From contig CBFDBU010000008.1 of assembly GCA_965603125.1 (NCBI GenBank), forward strand, positions 76,958 through 140,957: a stretch of 64,000 nucleotides of DNA, given 5' to 3'. The notes beneath the pieces were generated by a model. That model saw only the letters and a program-made list of their open reading frames with translations, was not told the DNA's origin and searched no databases. Position 1 is the stretch's first letter; every line of letters starts with the position of its first letter. The DNA comes from JAJRTA01 sp965603125. Its GTDB lineage: Bacteria; Zixibacteria; MSB-5A5; GN15; FEB-12. Below, one piece after another: positions 32,439 through 41,385 of this stretch. The position numbers and the translations under genes were made by a program.

Positions 32439-34574
32439 ATGACGAAAGTGATTACAGTGAAACGCATTCTAACGAGGCTGGTTCTTTCGGCTGGATTGCT
32501 GGTTATTCTCACGGCGACGGTTGCCCACGCCGAGTTGGCTACTTCCGAAGAGATGCGCAACGTCTGCACCAACTGGCTCACCCACACAGTGGCTGCGACC
32601 GGCGCGTGGGCGGGGGAAGCCTCTCCGACAATCGCCGATGCTGAGGATGTGATTGTCGACGGTACGCTTCTGGCTCGATGCTACTCCGTCGATCCGGTCG
32701 GCTACGTTTTGGTGCCGGTGCTCAAAGAGTTGCCATCTGTGAAAGCCTACTCGGACGAGTCGAATCTGGATATTCATGCCGCCGACGGAATGGCGCTGCT
32801 TCTGCGGCAGGTCCTTCAGGATCGGGTTTCGCTCTACCTGGAGGTATATGGGGACCTGGAAGTTTCGCAGCCACCACAGGGAGAGGTGCTGTACGGCAGG
32901 GCCAACCGCGAGTCGTGGGATGTCTTTTCGGCAAGCCCGGCGGAGTTCGCCGCTATGTCAGCCAGGGGGGCGGTGGGAACGCGCGACGCGGCGGGGCCTC
33001 TGCTCGGTGGTATTTCCTGGCACCAGTGGTCTCCTTACAACAATTACTGTCCCCCCGGTACGCCGGTCGGCTGCGTAGCCACGGCAACGGCGCAGATCAT
33101 GGCCTACTGGCGATGGCCCACTGAGGGAACCGGCAGCCACGCTTACTATTGGAGCGGAGGGGGCAGAGTCCTCTCGGCTGATTTCTGGGATTCATACGAC
33201 TGGGACAACATCCCCGATAACTGCCACATTGCTTGTGATGCTGCCCAACAGGCCGCGCTGGCCGAGTTGAACTACGAAGTGGGAGTCGCTTTCAACATGA
33301 ACTATGCGCCCGATGGTTCCGGCGCCCATACGGCGGACGCTGCCTGGGTGTTTCCCTTGTACTTTGTCTACAAGGATCAGACGGAGGTGGTGTATCGAGT
33401 GGGTTTAACCCCTACCGAGTGGTTCAACCTGATCAAGGACGAGATCAATGCCGGGAGGCCGATGCAGTATCGGATATACAGCCACAGTATTGTCTGCGAC
33501 GGCTGGAGCGACAACGCCGGTTACGATCAGTATCACTTTAACTACGGTTGGGACGAGGGCCATACCACGTGGTACACGGTTGACGATCTCTACTGCCCCT
33601 GGGAGGGATGCAGTATCTTTGAGGAGTGCCTGATCAAGAACATCGAGCCTGACAAGTCGGTGATGTTCACGGTTGACACACGTGTCGGCTGGACGCCTTT
33701 GTCCGTGCATTTCGAGGGCGGTTCGGAACTTACGGTCGACGTTTGGTCCTGGGATTTCGGCGACGGCGGCACGGCGGACGTTCAGTCCCCGGACTACGTT
33801 TACAATTACGGCGGAGCCCATGATGTCGGCCTTCAGGTTACTTCCGGCGGTCAGGATTACAGCCGCGTCAAGAGCAGCTACGTGGTGGCTCTGGCCGATA
33901 CGCTGGTAGGTGACACGATTCGCTTCGAACCGGGGATGACCGACGTGGAGGTGGTTATCGAAGGGATAAACACCGTCCCGCTGACGAAGATGACGATCCC
34001 GGTTCTGTATTCGGGTGATATTGATCTGGAGTACGATTCGTATTCGATGGTTGGTTGCCGCACCGAGTATTTTGAGGAGCAGACACTGGTTCAGTATGTG
34101 CCCGCCAGCAAGAAGATGTTCTTTTCCCTGACGACGAGTCTGTACGGCACCGCGCCCGACCTTGATCCCGGCTCCGGTCCGGTGATCAAGCTGTATTTTC
34201 AAATCGAGGGTACACCTGCCTTTGGCGACGAGACCATACTGATACTGGGCGGCTACACTTCCGGGCTCAACGAGAGGCTGCCGATGTTTTACGGTTTCCT
34301 GGCTGAGTACCAGGCGGCGGTGGTGGACGCAGCTGTGAGCTATACCGGTTGTTGTGTGATTCGCGGAGATGTGGACCACAGCGGTGTCCTGCCAATCGAC
34401 ATTGCCGACCTGGTTTACCTGGTGGACTACATGTTCAACAGTGGCCCTGAGCCGGAGTGCTTTGACGAAGGGGACATCGACGCCAGCGGCGTTGAACCGA
34501 TCGACATCGCCGATCTGGTCTACTTAGTGGATTACATGTTCAACAGCGGCCCCGAGCCGGGCGCCTGCTTCTAA
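32439..34574 (+). CDS. Secreted C10 (streptopain-like) cysteine protease with PKD, cohesin-like and dockerin domains
   Basis: About 711 residues. A signal peptide (VLSAGLLVILTATVAHA) precedes a propeptide-like region. The C10 catalytic domain follows, with the Cys in TPVGCVATATAQIMAYWRWP and the His in YSHSIVCDGW, then HFNYGWDEGHTTWY. The tail repeats the architecture of the preceding gene: a PKD domain (WSWDFGDGGTADVQSP), a cohesin-like domain (MTIPVLYSGDIDLEYDS) and two near-identical dockerin loops (IDIADLVYLVDYMFNSGPEP). ATG at 32439 has AGGAG at seven bases. The catalytic fold family differs from C1A, so the shared tail was acquired by domain shuffling. Confidence 0.87.
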   Translation: MTKVITVKRILTRLVLSAGLLVILTATVAHAELATSEEMRNVCTNWLTHTVAATGAWAGEASPTIADAEDVIVDGTLLARCYSVDPVGYVLVPVLKELPSVKAYSDESNLDIHAADGMALLLRQVLQDRVSLYLEVYGDLEVSQPPQGEVLYGRANRESWDVFSASPAEFAAMSARGAVGTRDAAGPLLGGISWHQWSPYNNYCPPGTPVGCVATATAQIMAYWRWPTEGTGSHAYYWSGGGRVLSADFWDSYDWDNIPDNCHIACDAAQQAALAELNYEVGVAFNMNYAPDGSGAHTADAAWVFPLYFVYKDQTEVVYRVGLTPTEWFNLIKDEINAGRPMQYRIYSHSIVCDGWSDNAGYDQYHFNYGWDEGHTTWYTVDDLYCPWEGCSIFEECLIKNIEPDKSVMFTVDTRVGWTPLSVHFEGGSELTVDVWSWDFGDGGTADVQSPDYVYNYGGAHDVGLQVTSGGQDYSRVKSSYVVALADTLVGDTIRFEPGMTDVEVVIEGINTVPLTKMTIPVLYSGDIDLEYDSYSMVGCRTEYFEEQTLVQYVPASKKMFFSLTTSLYGTAPDLDPGSGPVIKLYFQIEGTPAFGDETILILGGYTSGLNERLPMFYGFLAEYQAAVVDAAVSYTGCCVIRGDVDHSGVLPIDIADLVYLVDYMFNSGPEPECFDEGDIDASGVEPIDIADLVYLVDYMFNSGPEPGACF

Positions 34575-34748
34575 AGCGGGCCCGCCTTGGGTTGCGACGG
34601 GTGCCCGACAGGCCCGGCACGAGCACGCACCCCAGCAGAACCGGGTGAAAAACAGCAACGACAGTCTCCGTGTCCGGATACCAGAGCCAAAACCTGTCGG
34701 CGTCAACCTTATGTTGTGCCGACTCCCCCGTCCTGACTCTACCGGGCG

Positions 34749-35663
34749 TTACTCGTCGGACGCAGCAGGTCTCCGGATCGGAATGGCGTCGATCAGGGGA
34801 TCATCCTTGGGCAGATCCCACCAGACAGCGTGAGCGCTGGCCCGCCGCAAAGTGCCGACTATCTCCGGTGTGACCCCCTGGTGACAGCGCAGGACGGCTT
34901 CATCGTGATCGATTCCGATCACCTCCCATTTGCCGGAGCGATTGGACATCACGTATCGAGCGGTCTTGATGACTCCGGTAGACTGGGACTGCGCGTTGGA
35001 AAATATCTCGTGACCTTCCCCGAGGGTCGTAGCAAAGCGCTCGTTGCCTCTGGCCGGGCGACACTGGAATATATAGTAGGGTTGCATGCCTGCAGCCGTC
35101 ATCCGGTACCATAGCTCGGCCAGCAGGTCGGGTTCAGCGTTGATTCCCGCTAAAAGCGGCGTCTGAACGGGGACACTGCAATGACGAAGTGACTCCAGGA
35201 CCTCCACAAGTTGTGGGGTGACCTCCTCCGGTCTGACAATATGAAGCACGACGTATAGCTTCTTTGCATACCGGCGCGGGATCAAATGTGAGAAGGCGTG
35301 GGGGTCATGCACAAGCGCCCGTGTTCCAATGCGAAGGGAGTGAATATGATCGAGTTTTGCGATTCCGTCGTACAATTCCCTGAGGAGTCCGGGGTCTGCC
35401 ATGAGAGCATCACCTCCGCTCAGGAGAACGCTTTGTACCTCCTCGTGCGAACGCAGGTAGTCCAGCGCCTGTGCGGGATCAACGATCTGATCGTCCTCAA
35501 GGGCTTGGCCGTTAAACAGCCGCTTGCGGAAACACCAACTGCAGACCTGCAGGCAGTCCTGAGCCACAAACAACAAGACCGTCTCCCGGTACTTGTGCTG
35601 CAGGCCGGGGATAGCGAAGTAGCCTCGTTCGTTCGAGGGGTCAAACGTGAACATTTCTGACAC
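34749..35663 (-). CDS. Radical SAM enzyme of the lysine 2,3-aminomutase (KamA) family
   Basis: 304 residues. The [4Fe-4S] cluster motif is CLQVCSWCF (CxxxCxxC), preceded by YRETVLLFVAQD; downstream are VLLSGGDALM and a family-typical YYIFQCRPARG near the C terminus. It lacks the long N-terminal helical domain of true lysine aminomutases, so the substrate may differ (the EpmB/YjeK-like group is also short). The start GTG at 35663 lies eight bases after AAAGGAG. It stands alone on the minus strand, apart from genes of lysine degradation. Confidence 0.82.
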   Translation of the reverse strand: MSEMFTFDPSNERGYFAIPGLQHKYRETVLLFVAQDCLQVCSWCFRKRLFNGQALEDDQIVDPAQALDYLRSHEEVQSVLLSGGDALMADPGLLRELYDGIAKLDHIHSLRIGTRALVHDPHAFSHLIPRRYAKKLYVVLHIVRPEEVTPQLVEVLESLRHCSVPVQTPLLAGINAEPDLLAELWYRMTAAGMQPYYIFQCRPARGNERFATTLGEGHEIFSNAQSQSTGVIKTARYVMSNRSGKWEVIGIDHDEAVLRCHQGVTPEIVGTLRRASAHAVWWDLPKDDPLIDAIPIRRPAASDE

Positions 35664-36271
35664 TATGATCACTCCTTTCCGGGTCGGATGGTCGCATCCC
35701 TGCGACGGTCCGGCGTCTCGCACAGCGCCGCGCGTACGTTAAGTTCCTCAATTCCTCGAATCCAGGCTGTAAATACAAGGCCGCTGAGGTTGGTCGACGC
35801 GAGTCTCGGGGCCGATAGCAGCGCCCCGGACAGCCGACACGGTACGAGGGGTCTAACTTGTTGTCACAAATAATATAACCCATTCCCGGATAATGTCAAG
35901 GCCATCCCGCCAGGATTATTTATCCGGATTTCGGGCGGGCGCCCCCCGGAACCTGCGACAGTCTGAAGTTCCACCTTGGGTCGCACCTTAAGTGACGGGG
36001 GCACAAGACGATACGCGATATTGCGCAATAGGGTCGCCAACTCGCGGTGCCCTGCCGGGCCTTGTACGACGGGCGCAAACGCCGTTTGCGATGCAGCCGG
36101 CTTGTACCTGTGGCCGAACTCAACAGCCAACTGACAGCGACCCGCCAGTACGACAACGCCCGGGGTCGCAGCGTACGGAAGCCACAGGCCTTGCGGTAGT
36201 TGGGTTTACCCCAATTACGGCTTTCCCCGGATGCCTGATTGTCGTATTATGACCGTCCGAGAGGTACCTCT
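35664..36271. other. Gene-poor interval with no supported feature
   Basis: 608 bases between the radical SAM gene and the MATE exporter. A minus-strand open frame (stop at 35864) has an end region vaguely like transposase C termini, but I cannot support it. No hairpin with a T tract was found. Confidence 0.4.
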
Positions 36272-37645
36272 GTGAGCCACAAATTAGAGAAAAAGCGTGC
36301 CGACTACACTGAAGGCTCCATTATGAGCTCCATCATGAGGATGGGTCTGCCCTCGATGTTCGGTTTTCTCAGCCAGAACATTTACTCGCTCGTGGATACG
36401 TACTGGGTCTCAAAGCTCCCCGGCCGGGAGTCCGGCGTGGCGGCCATCACCTTCTTCGCTACCATCCTGTGGCTCTTTTTCTCGTTCAACCAGTTGGTGG
36501 GGCCGGGTTCGGTGGCCATAATCTCCCGCCGGTACGGGGAGAAGGCATACGATCTGGCGGAAAAGGCGATCAAGGAGACCCTCGTTCTCAAACTGTTTTT
36601 CGGCTTCCTGTTCGGCATTATTGGGTACTTTCTCGCCGGCGAAATGCTCTGGCTCATGGGAGCCCGCGGGGCCGCGCTGACCGACGGTATCGCGTACGGC
36701 CGCATCATGTTTCTCGGGATGGGGATCATGTACGCGACCTACTCCGTTTTCACCGCCATGCGTGGCATCGCAAACCCGCAGATGGCGATGTATCTCATGC
36801 TGTCCTCCAACGCCCTGAACATGGCCCTCGATCCGGTGCTCATATTCGGGCATTTCGGCTTTCCGGCGCTCGGCATAGAAGGCGCCGCCGTGGCCTCGGT
36901 GGTCAGCTTTACGATCACCCTGGGGGTCGGCCTGTTTCTTCTTTACGGCAATTTCACCAATGTCAAACTTCACCTCAGGGGCAAAGCGCCGATTGCGATC
37001 GGCACGATGTGGAAAATTATCAGGATCGGCGTCCCGGCCTGGCTGGGGTCGATGTCATTTTCGAGCGCCCGCCTGGTCATCACGCCGCTGATCGCCGCTT
37101 TCGGGACCGAGGTAGTGGCAGCCTATGGCGTGGGAAACCAGATAACGCACTTAGGCATCATGATGCTGGTAGGGATCGGTTTGGGCTTGTCGTCGTTGAT
37201 CGGCCACAACATCGGCAGCGGTAAACTGGATCGGGCCAAGAAGACAGCCGATCATGCCGTATGGTTAGGAGTGGGCATAATGTGTTTCTTTGCCGTCATA
37301 TCTTTCGTCTTCCCTCGCTGGATTATGGGGATGTTCTTTGACAACCCCCTCACTATCGGCTATGGTGTAACTATGCTGCGGATATTTGCCGTCAGTTTTC
37401 CTTTTATCGGTGCGTTTTTAATGATCGAGGAAATCCATGTGGGAGTGGGCCTTAACACCCCAGCCATGGTGATGAATACCGTCCATTCGTGGGCTTTTGA
37501 GGTGGGGCCGATCCTGCTACTGACGAACATTCTGAGTTTTGACCAGGTAGCGATCTGGTGGACAATAACCGTGGCTGGGATCGTCAGTACGGTCATTTTT
37601 TACGTGTATTATCAGCGCGGCAGATGGCTGACGGTCAAAGTCTGA
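36272..37645 (+). CDS. MATE family multidrug or metabolite exporter
   Basis: About 457 residues with 12 predicted membrane helices in two homologous halves. The start is MGLPSMFGFLSQNIYSLVDT followed by YWVSKL, the usual MATE N-terminal helix, and the second half begins IIRIGVPAWLGSMSFSSARL. GTG at 36272 is favoured by GAGAGG eight bases before. It uses a Na+ or H+ gradient to export cations in known relatives. The MBL-fold gene follows after 24 bases and may be co-transcribed. Confidence 0.87.
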   Translation: MSHKLEKKRADYTEGSIMSSIMRMGLPSMFGFLSQNIYSLVDTYWVSKLPGRESGVAAITFFATILWLFFSFNQLVGPGSVAIISRRYGEKAYDLAEKAIKETLVLKLFFGFLFGIIGYFLAGEMLWLMGARGAALTDGIAYGRIMFLGMGIMYATYSVFTAMRGIANPQMAMYLMLSSNALNMALDPVLIFGHFGFPALGIEGAAVASVVSFTITLGVGLFLLYGNFTNVKLHLRGKAPIAIGTMWKIIRIGVPAWLGSMSFSSARLVITPLIAAFGTEVVAAYGVGNQITHLGIMMLVGIGLGLSSLIGHNIGSGKLDRAKKTADHAVWLGVGIMCFFAVISFVFPRWIMGMFFDNPLTIGYGVTMLRIFAVSFPFIGAFLMIEEIHVGVGLNTPAMVMNTVHSWAFEVGPILLLTNILSFDQVAIWWTITVAGIVSTVIFYVYYQRGRWLTVKV

Positions 37646-37669
37646 CCGCGTCTGACCGGAGGTACCGAC

Positions 37670-38401
37670 ATGGATACGTGGCACGGCAAAGCACTGACTG
37701 TCACGATACCCTGTGCTATCGCAGGCGTGGCTCAGCAGATATGGGTCGGTCACGAGCAGGGAGCTATCCTGGTCGATGTCGGCGACGGCGCTTTGCGAGA
37801 CCTTCTGGACAGCGACCTGAAGCTGGATCTTATTGAAGGGCTGCTTTTCACGCACGGTCATTATGACCACGTGGGCGGGTTGCACTCGCTGCTTGGATTC
37901 ATGAGGATGAAAGGTAGAACCGACGCCCTGCAGATCATCGGCCCCAGGGGTTGTAATGAATTGAATGCGATTGTTGAGACGTTTACGAGGTGCTACCCTG
38001 AAAGCACACCGTTCACGATTCTCCGCACCGACGTTACCGATCGACAGAAGCTTGAAGTTGCCGGAATGACGGTGCAGCCCTACGATGTCATGCACTGCGG
38101 GAGTATCGAGGGGAGCGGGCAGCTTGATCGCATTCCGGCCGTTGGTTATCGGATTTCGCGGGGAGACGAGACGGTGGCGATCAGCGGCGACACCGGCTTG
38201 TGTCCGTCGCTGCAGGAACTTGTGGCCGGTGCCGATTTGGCCGTGATCGAGGCGACCTTTCCTGATGATTTCAATGTCGGCCAGGACATCCTCGATAATG
38301 TCCACTTGAACGAGAAGCTTGCCCGCGAGGTAGGAAAGCTGGCCCGGGAATACATCCTGGTTCACAGGATTCCACGCCGCGACAAACGACGTGAACCCTG
38401 A
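37670..38401 (+). CDS. MBL-fold metallo-hydrolase
   Basis: 243 residues. The metal motif HxHxDH is visible in LLFTHGHYDHVGGLHSLL, with a second ligand region in VMHCGSIEG and ISGDTGLCPSL, and an Asp/His-bearing VIEATFPDD. The pattern is closest to the RNase Z/beta-lactamase-like ribonuclease or phosphodiesterase groups. GGAGG precedes the ATG. The substrate cannot be predicted. Confidence 0.82.
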   Translation: MDTWHGKALTVTIPCAIAGVAQQIWVGHEQGAILVDVGDGALRDLLDSDLKLDLIEGLLFTHGHYDHVGGLHSLLGFMRMKGRTDALQIIGPRGCNELNAIVETFTRCYPESTPFTILRTDVTDRQKLEVAGMTVQPYDVMHCGSIEGSGQLDRIPAVGYRISRGDETVAISGDTGLCPSLQELVAGADLAVIEATFPDDFNVGQDILDNVHLNEKLAREVGKLAREYILVHRIPRRDKRREP

Positions 38402-38481
38402 GTTGACCAGCGTGATGTGTGGAAAGGCAGCCCCGGTGCTGATCATTGACGCAGATGATGGACAACCATGAGAGGTGATGT

Positions 38482-39258
38482 GTGGCGACGCGCGTAGTCA
38501 TTTTCGACCTCGACGATACCCTGATAGCCGATGAAGCCTCTGCCGACGCCGCGATTCTGGCGACCTGCGAAATGGCCCGCGAAAAGCACGGTGTCGACCC
38601 GAAGGAACTTCATCCGACGGTGCGGCGGACGGCTCGCGAGGTGTGGTTCGCCTCTCCGGCGCGGGCGTACTGCGTGTCGATCGGTATCAGTTCCTCGGAG
38701 GGCCTCTGGATGCCGTTCTACAGTGATGACCCGGATGTGAGGCAGCTTCGTGAGTGGGTGCCGACTTATCGCAAAGAGGCCTGGTCGCAGTCGCTTGCAA
38801 GACACGGTGTTGACGACGTGACCCTGGCGCTGGAAATGGCGGCTACATTTCAACGCGAAAGACCGGCTCACCATATCGTCTATGCCGACGCCGAGCCGAC
38901 GCTCCGCAGTCTGCGCCGCACCTGTCGCCTGGGGCTGCTGACCAACGGCGCTGTCGATCTGCAGCGCGAGAAGATCGAACTGTCCGGACTCGACCCGTTT
39001 TTCGATATCATCACGATCTCAGGTGAGATTGGCGTCGGCAAACCGGATTCCCGGGTCTTCGAATTGACTCTTGACCGCATGAGCGCCGAACCAGCCGAGG
39101 CCGTCATGGTGGGCAACAGTCTCAAATCGGATATCGCCGGGGCGCAGGGCGCTGGGATCAGGGCGATCTGGCTCAACCGGTCCGGCGAAACGCCCGAGTA
39201 CGGTATTGAACCGGACGCCGAGATCGCCGGCCTGGATGAACTCGAGGGCATTCTATAG
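38482..39258 (+). CDS. HAD-superfamily hydrolase
   Basis: 258 residues. Motif I is VVIFDLDDTLIADE with the nucleophile Asp, motif II LLTNGA, and motifs III and IV GKPDSRVFEL and MVGNSLKSDIAGAQ. The helical cap lies between motifs I and II, so this is a C1-capped phosphatase of the YjjG/L-2-haloacid dehalogenase type. GTG start with AGAGGTGAT upstream. The substrate is unknown; a small phosphorylated metabolite is usual. Confidence 0.85.
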   Translation: MATRVVIFDLDDTLIADEASADAAILATCEMAREKHGVDPKELHPTVRRTAREVWFASPARAYCVSIGISSSEGLWMPFYSDDPDVRQLREWVPTYRKEAWSQSLARHGVDDVTLALEMAATFQRERPAHHIVYADAEPTLRSLRRTCRLGLLTNGAVDLQREKIELSGLDPFFDIITISGEIGVGKPDSRVFELTLDRMSAEPAEAVMVGNSLKSDIAGAQGAGIRAIWLNRSGETPEYGIEPDAEIAGLDELEGIL

Positions 39259-39274
39259 ATCGTTCAGGCAGGGG

Positions 39275-39296
39275 AGGGGCACTGCCCCTATTTCTT
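39275..39296 (+). terminator. Possible terminator after the HAD gene
   Basis: AGGGGC and GCCCCT form a 6-bp stem around ACT, followed by ATTTCTT. It begins 17 bases after the HAD stop; the stem is short and the T tract weak. Confidence 0.4.
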
Positions 39297-39331
39297 CCGG
39301 TGTCCAGGAGTCCTGGCGTTTGCATCGTCCC

Positions 39332-39853
39332 CTATCTTGTGAGTGTTCGCACCAGTTCTGTTATCGCCGCCACGTGGTGGTCGTCGTGTTCCGCGGCGAA
39401 GAAGGCCATATCCACGATTCGCATCGGCGTCTTCAGGCGGGGATGGAAGGCGCTGCGTGAGGCTGTCTTCTCGTCGAGCGCTTCAAGCCGTTTTACCAAC
39501 GCCTCACGCGTGGCGCGAATGGATGCCAACAGTGATTTGATATCCCCGGCGTTGTGGTCTGCCTGTTCGGTGCGTGTGTTCGACATGTCCGCTGCTTCGA
39601 GGACTTCTGCTCCGGCAAGGTACTGATCCAGCCGGGTGTTATGCAGCTCGTCAATATTTTCGACATGTCCAGCGTGCTCCTGAATCGACCATTTGCCGGC
39701 GACCTTGTCTATAAGCTGCTCGCGCGGGAGGTCTGCGGTGATCTCTTCCAGTCTTGCCGGTGTCCCCCTCAGACGCTCGATGATACATGGGAATACTCCC
39801 ACCGGGAAGCCGAACTCGAACTTGCGCTCAACCCATTTGGTTTGTGGAACCAT
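39332..39853 (-). CDS. DinB-family (four-helix, metal-binding) protein
   Basis: 173 residues. The DinB/YfiT pattern has a three-histidine metal site: KWSIQEHAGHVENI supplies the first His, and AAEHDDHHVAAI near the C terminus supplies the others. Family members include bacillithiol or mycothiol S-transferases and many of unknown activity. It stands alone, convergent with the HAD gene. Confidence 0.82.
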   Translation of the reverse strand: MVPQTKWVERKFEFGFPVGVFPCIIERLRGTPARLEEITADLPREQLIDKVAGKWSIQEHAGHVENIDELHNTRLDQYLAGAEVLEAADMSNTRTEQADHNAGDIKSLLASIRATREALVKRLEALDEKTASRSAFHPRLKTPMRIVDMAFFAAEHDDHHVAAITELVRTLTR

Positions 39854-39983
39854 GATACCTTCTCCATATTCCAGTTATTCATGTGACGTTCGGGAAAGGT
39901 ACTGTCTCTCATGTCAGGAAGCCAGCGCATAATGAGGCGAGGTGGTCTCCACGGTCCCACCGTTGGCGGGGCTGGGTGCCGGT

Positions 39984-41156
39984 CTACCTGCCTGAACGGA
40001 TCATATCCTGCAGCTGCTGCTTGAGTTTGATAGCTGTCGCGAGATCTGGCGAGTATTCAAGCGCGCTGTCACAGCTGGCCAAAGCTTCCTTGAGGCGACC
40101 GATATCTGCCAGACAGTATGCGCGGTTCAGCCACGCGTGGTAGCTGTCGTGTTTGTACTTGATAGTGCTGTCGTAGCAGGCCAACCCATCTGTATACCTC
40201 CCGAGCTTGTCGAGACACAAACCGCGATACATCCAGGCCACGTAGTTTTCTGGTTTGAGAGCGAGTGAGCTGTCAAAACTGCTAATAGCTTCTTCATACC
40301 GCCCGGTCGATTTCAGAAGGTAGCCCCTTATGGACCACGGTCTGCTGTCGACGAAGCCACAAGCTAACGCCTTTTCCATACAGGTAAGAACATGCTGTGG
40401 ATTCTTCTCACCGATCAGAGACCCCTTAAAGAACCATGCTCGGCCGTGCAGGCTGTCATATGCCAACGCGCTGTCATAGCACTTCAAGGCTTCAGCTGGT
40501 TTACCCAGGTCCGTCAGGGTCAAACCTCTGTTACACCACACGTCCGGAAATGCATGTCGGTAAGATAGAGCGCTGTCGAGACTGGCGAGGCTTTCGCGAG
40601 CCCTGCCTAAACCTGCCAACGACTTGGCTCGATTGTTCCACGCCTCGGGATAATCCGGTCGATACTTCAGGGCAGAGTCTGCACATTGTAGACCTTCCCG
40701 ATGGCGCTTCAGTTCGTTGAGTATGAAGGCATATTGCGACCAGGCACGTGCCCATCCGGGCTTCAGCGTGGTGGCACTAAGATAGTCAGCAGAAGCACTT
40801 TCAAGGTCACCACTGTAATGGAATGACTGGCCTCGAAGCAGGTATACCTCACTTCTCAACGTGTCATCACCAGGGTATGCTTCTATGATGTCGGTGAAGT
40901 ACTTTCGTGCGGTTTGGATGTCTTTGAAGTGTAGGGACACGAGGGCGCTGTCCATAGTTGTACTCTGATGGTCAGATAGGCAGATGGCCTGCTCATCGGC
41001 GAGCGCTTGCAACTCTGGTGGCAGAGGCATTTGCAGAAGCAGATTTTTCAGAGAATCGGAACTACAGTTCACAGTTCCGTTCGTATTCGATGGAAGTGCG
41101 ATCAGAATCGCCAACAATAGAGTGATAGTGATTGAAAAAGTCCTTAGAGCGCCCAT
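39984..41156 (-). CDS. Exported TPR-repeat protein
   Basis: 390 residues with a signal peptide (ITITLLLAILIALPSNTNG), then about nine tetratricopeptide repeats of 34 residues (for example YPEAWNNRAKSLAGLGRARE). TPR arrays bind proteins or peptides. The repeated Ser-Leu-Asp-Ser-Ala pattern shows recent internal duplication. Cysteines near residues 30 and 55 of the mature protein might form a disulfide. No partner is evident next to it. Confidence 0.85.
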   Translation of the reverse strand: MGALRTFSITITLLLAILIALPSNTNGTVNCSSDSLKNLLLQMPLPPELQALADEQAICLSDHQSTTMDSALVSLHFKDIQTARKYFTDIIEAYPGDDTLRSEVYLLRGQSFHYSGDLESASADYLSATTLKPGWARAWSQYAFILNELKRHREGLQCADSALKYRPDYPEAWNNRAKSLAGLGRARESLASLDSALSYRHAFPDVWCNRGLTLTDLGKPAEALKCYDSALAYDSLHGRAWFFKGSLIGEKNPQHVLTCMEKALACGFVDSRPWSIRGYLLKSTGRYEEAISSFDSSLALKPENYVAWMYRGLCLDKLGRYTDGLACYDSTIKYKHDSYHAWLNRAYCLADIGRLKEALASCDSALEYSPDLATAIKLKQQLQDMIRSGR

Positions 41157-41252
41157 TTGCGTTGGCTCCTTTATTTGAAATACTAATCCTTTTCGACCAT
41201 GATAGCATTTTTCGAATACAAGTCAACATTCCAGGTCCCTTTTATCGAAGCC

Positions 41253-41372
41253 CTACCGGAAATCCCGCACCTTCAGCTTGATCTTTTCGCCGTGCAGCGT
41301 CAGTAGCGCGAAATGGTTGCCGATGACATTCACAACGCCGTCCCATCTCTGCGACAAGTAGCAGTTCTTCAT
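41253..41372 (-). CDS. Candidate 39-residue protein after lpd
   Basis: ATG at 41372 opens a short frame ending TAG at 41253; it begins MKNCYLSQRWDGVVNVIGNH and ends LKVRDFR. It lies 13 bases after the lpd stop on the same strand. It has a compositional look of a folded beta protein but a weak ribosome-binding site. I do not recognise it and it may be chance or a truncated gene end. Confidence 0.3.
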   Translation of the reverse strand: MKNCYLSQRWDGVVNVIGNHFALLTLHGEKIKLKVRDFR

Positions 41373-41385
41373 GCCGGGGTGGCTC

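Noticed and set aside
33405..34379. Open frame of 324 codons opposite the C10 protease
   Set aside because: The protease tail is confirmed by homology to the adjacent gene, so this is an antisense shadow.
35864..36206. Possible transposase C-terminal remnant on the minus strand
   Set aside because: Only a vague resemblance to transposase ends; no motif could be confirmed.
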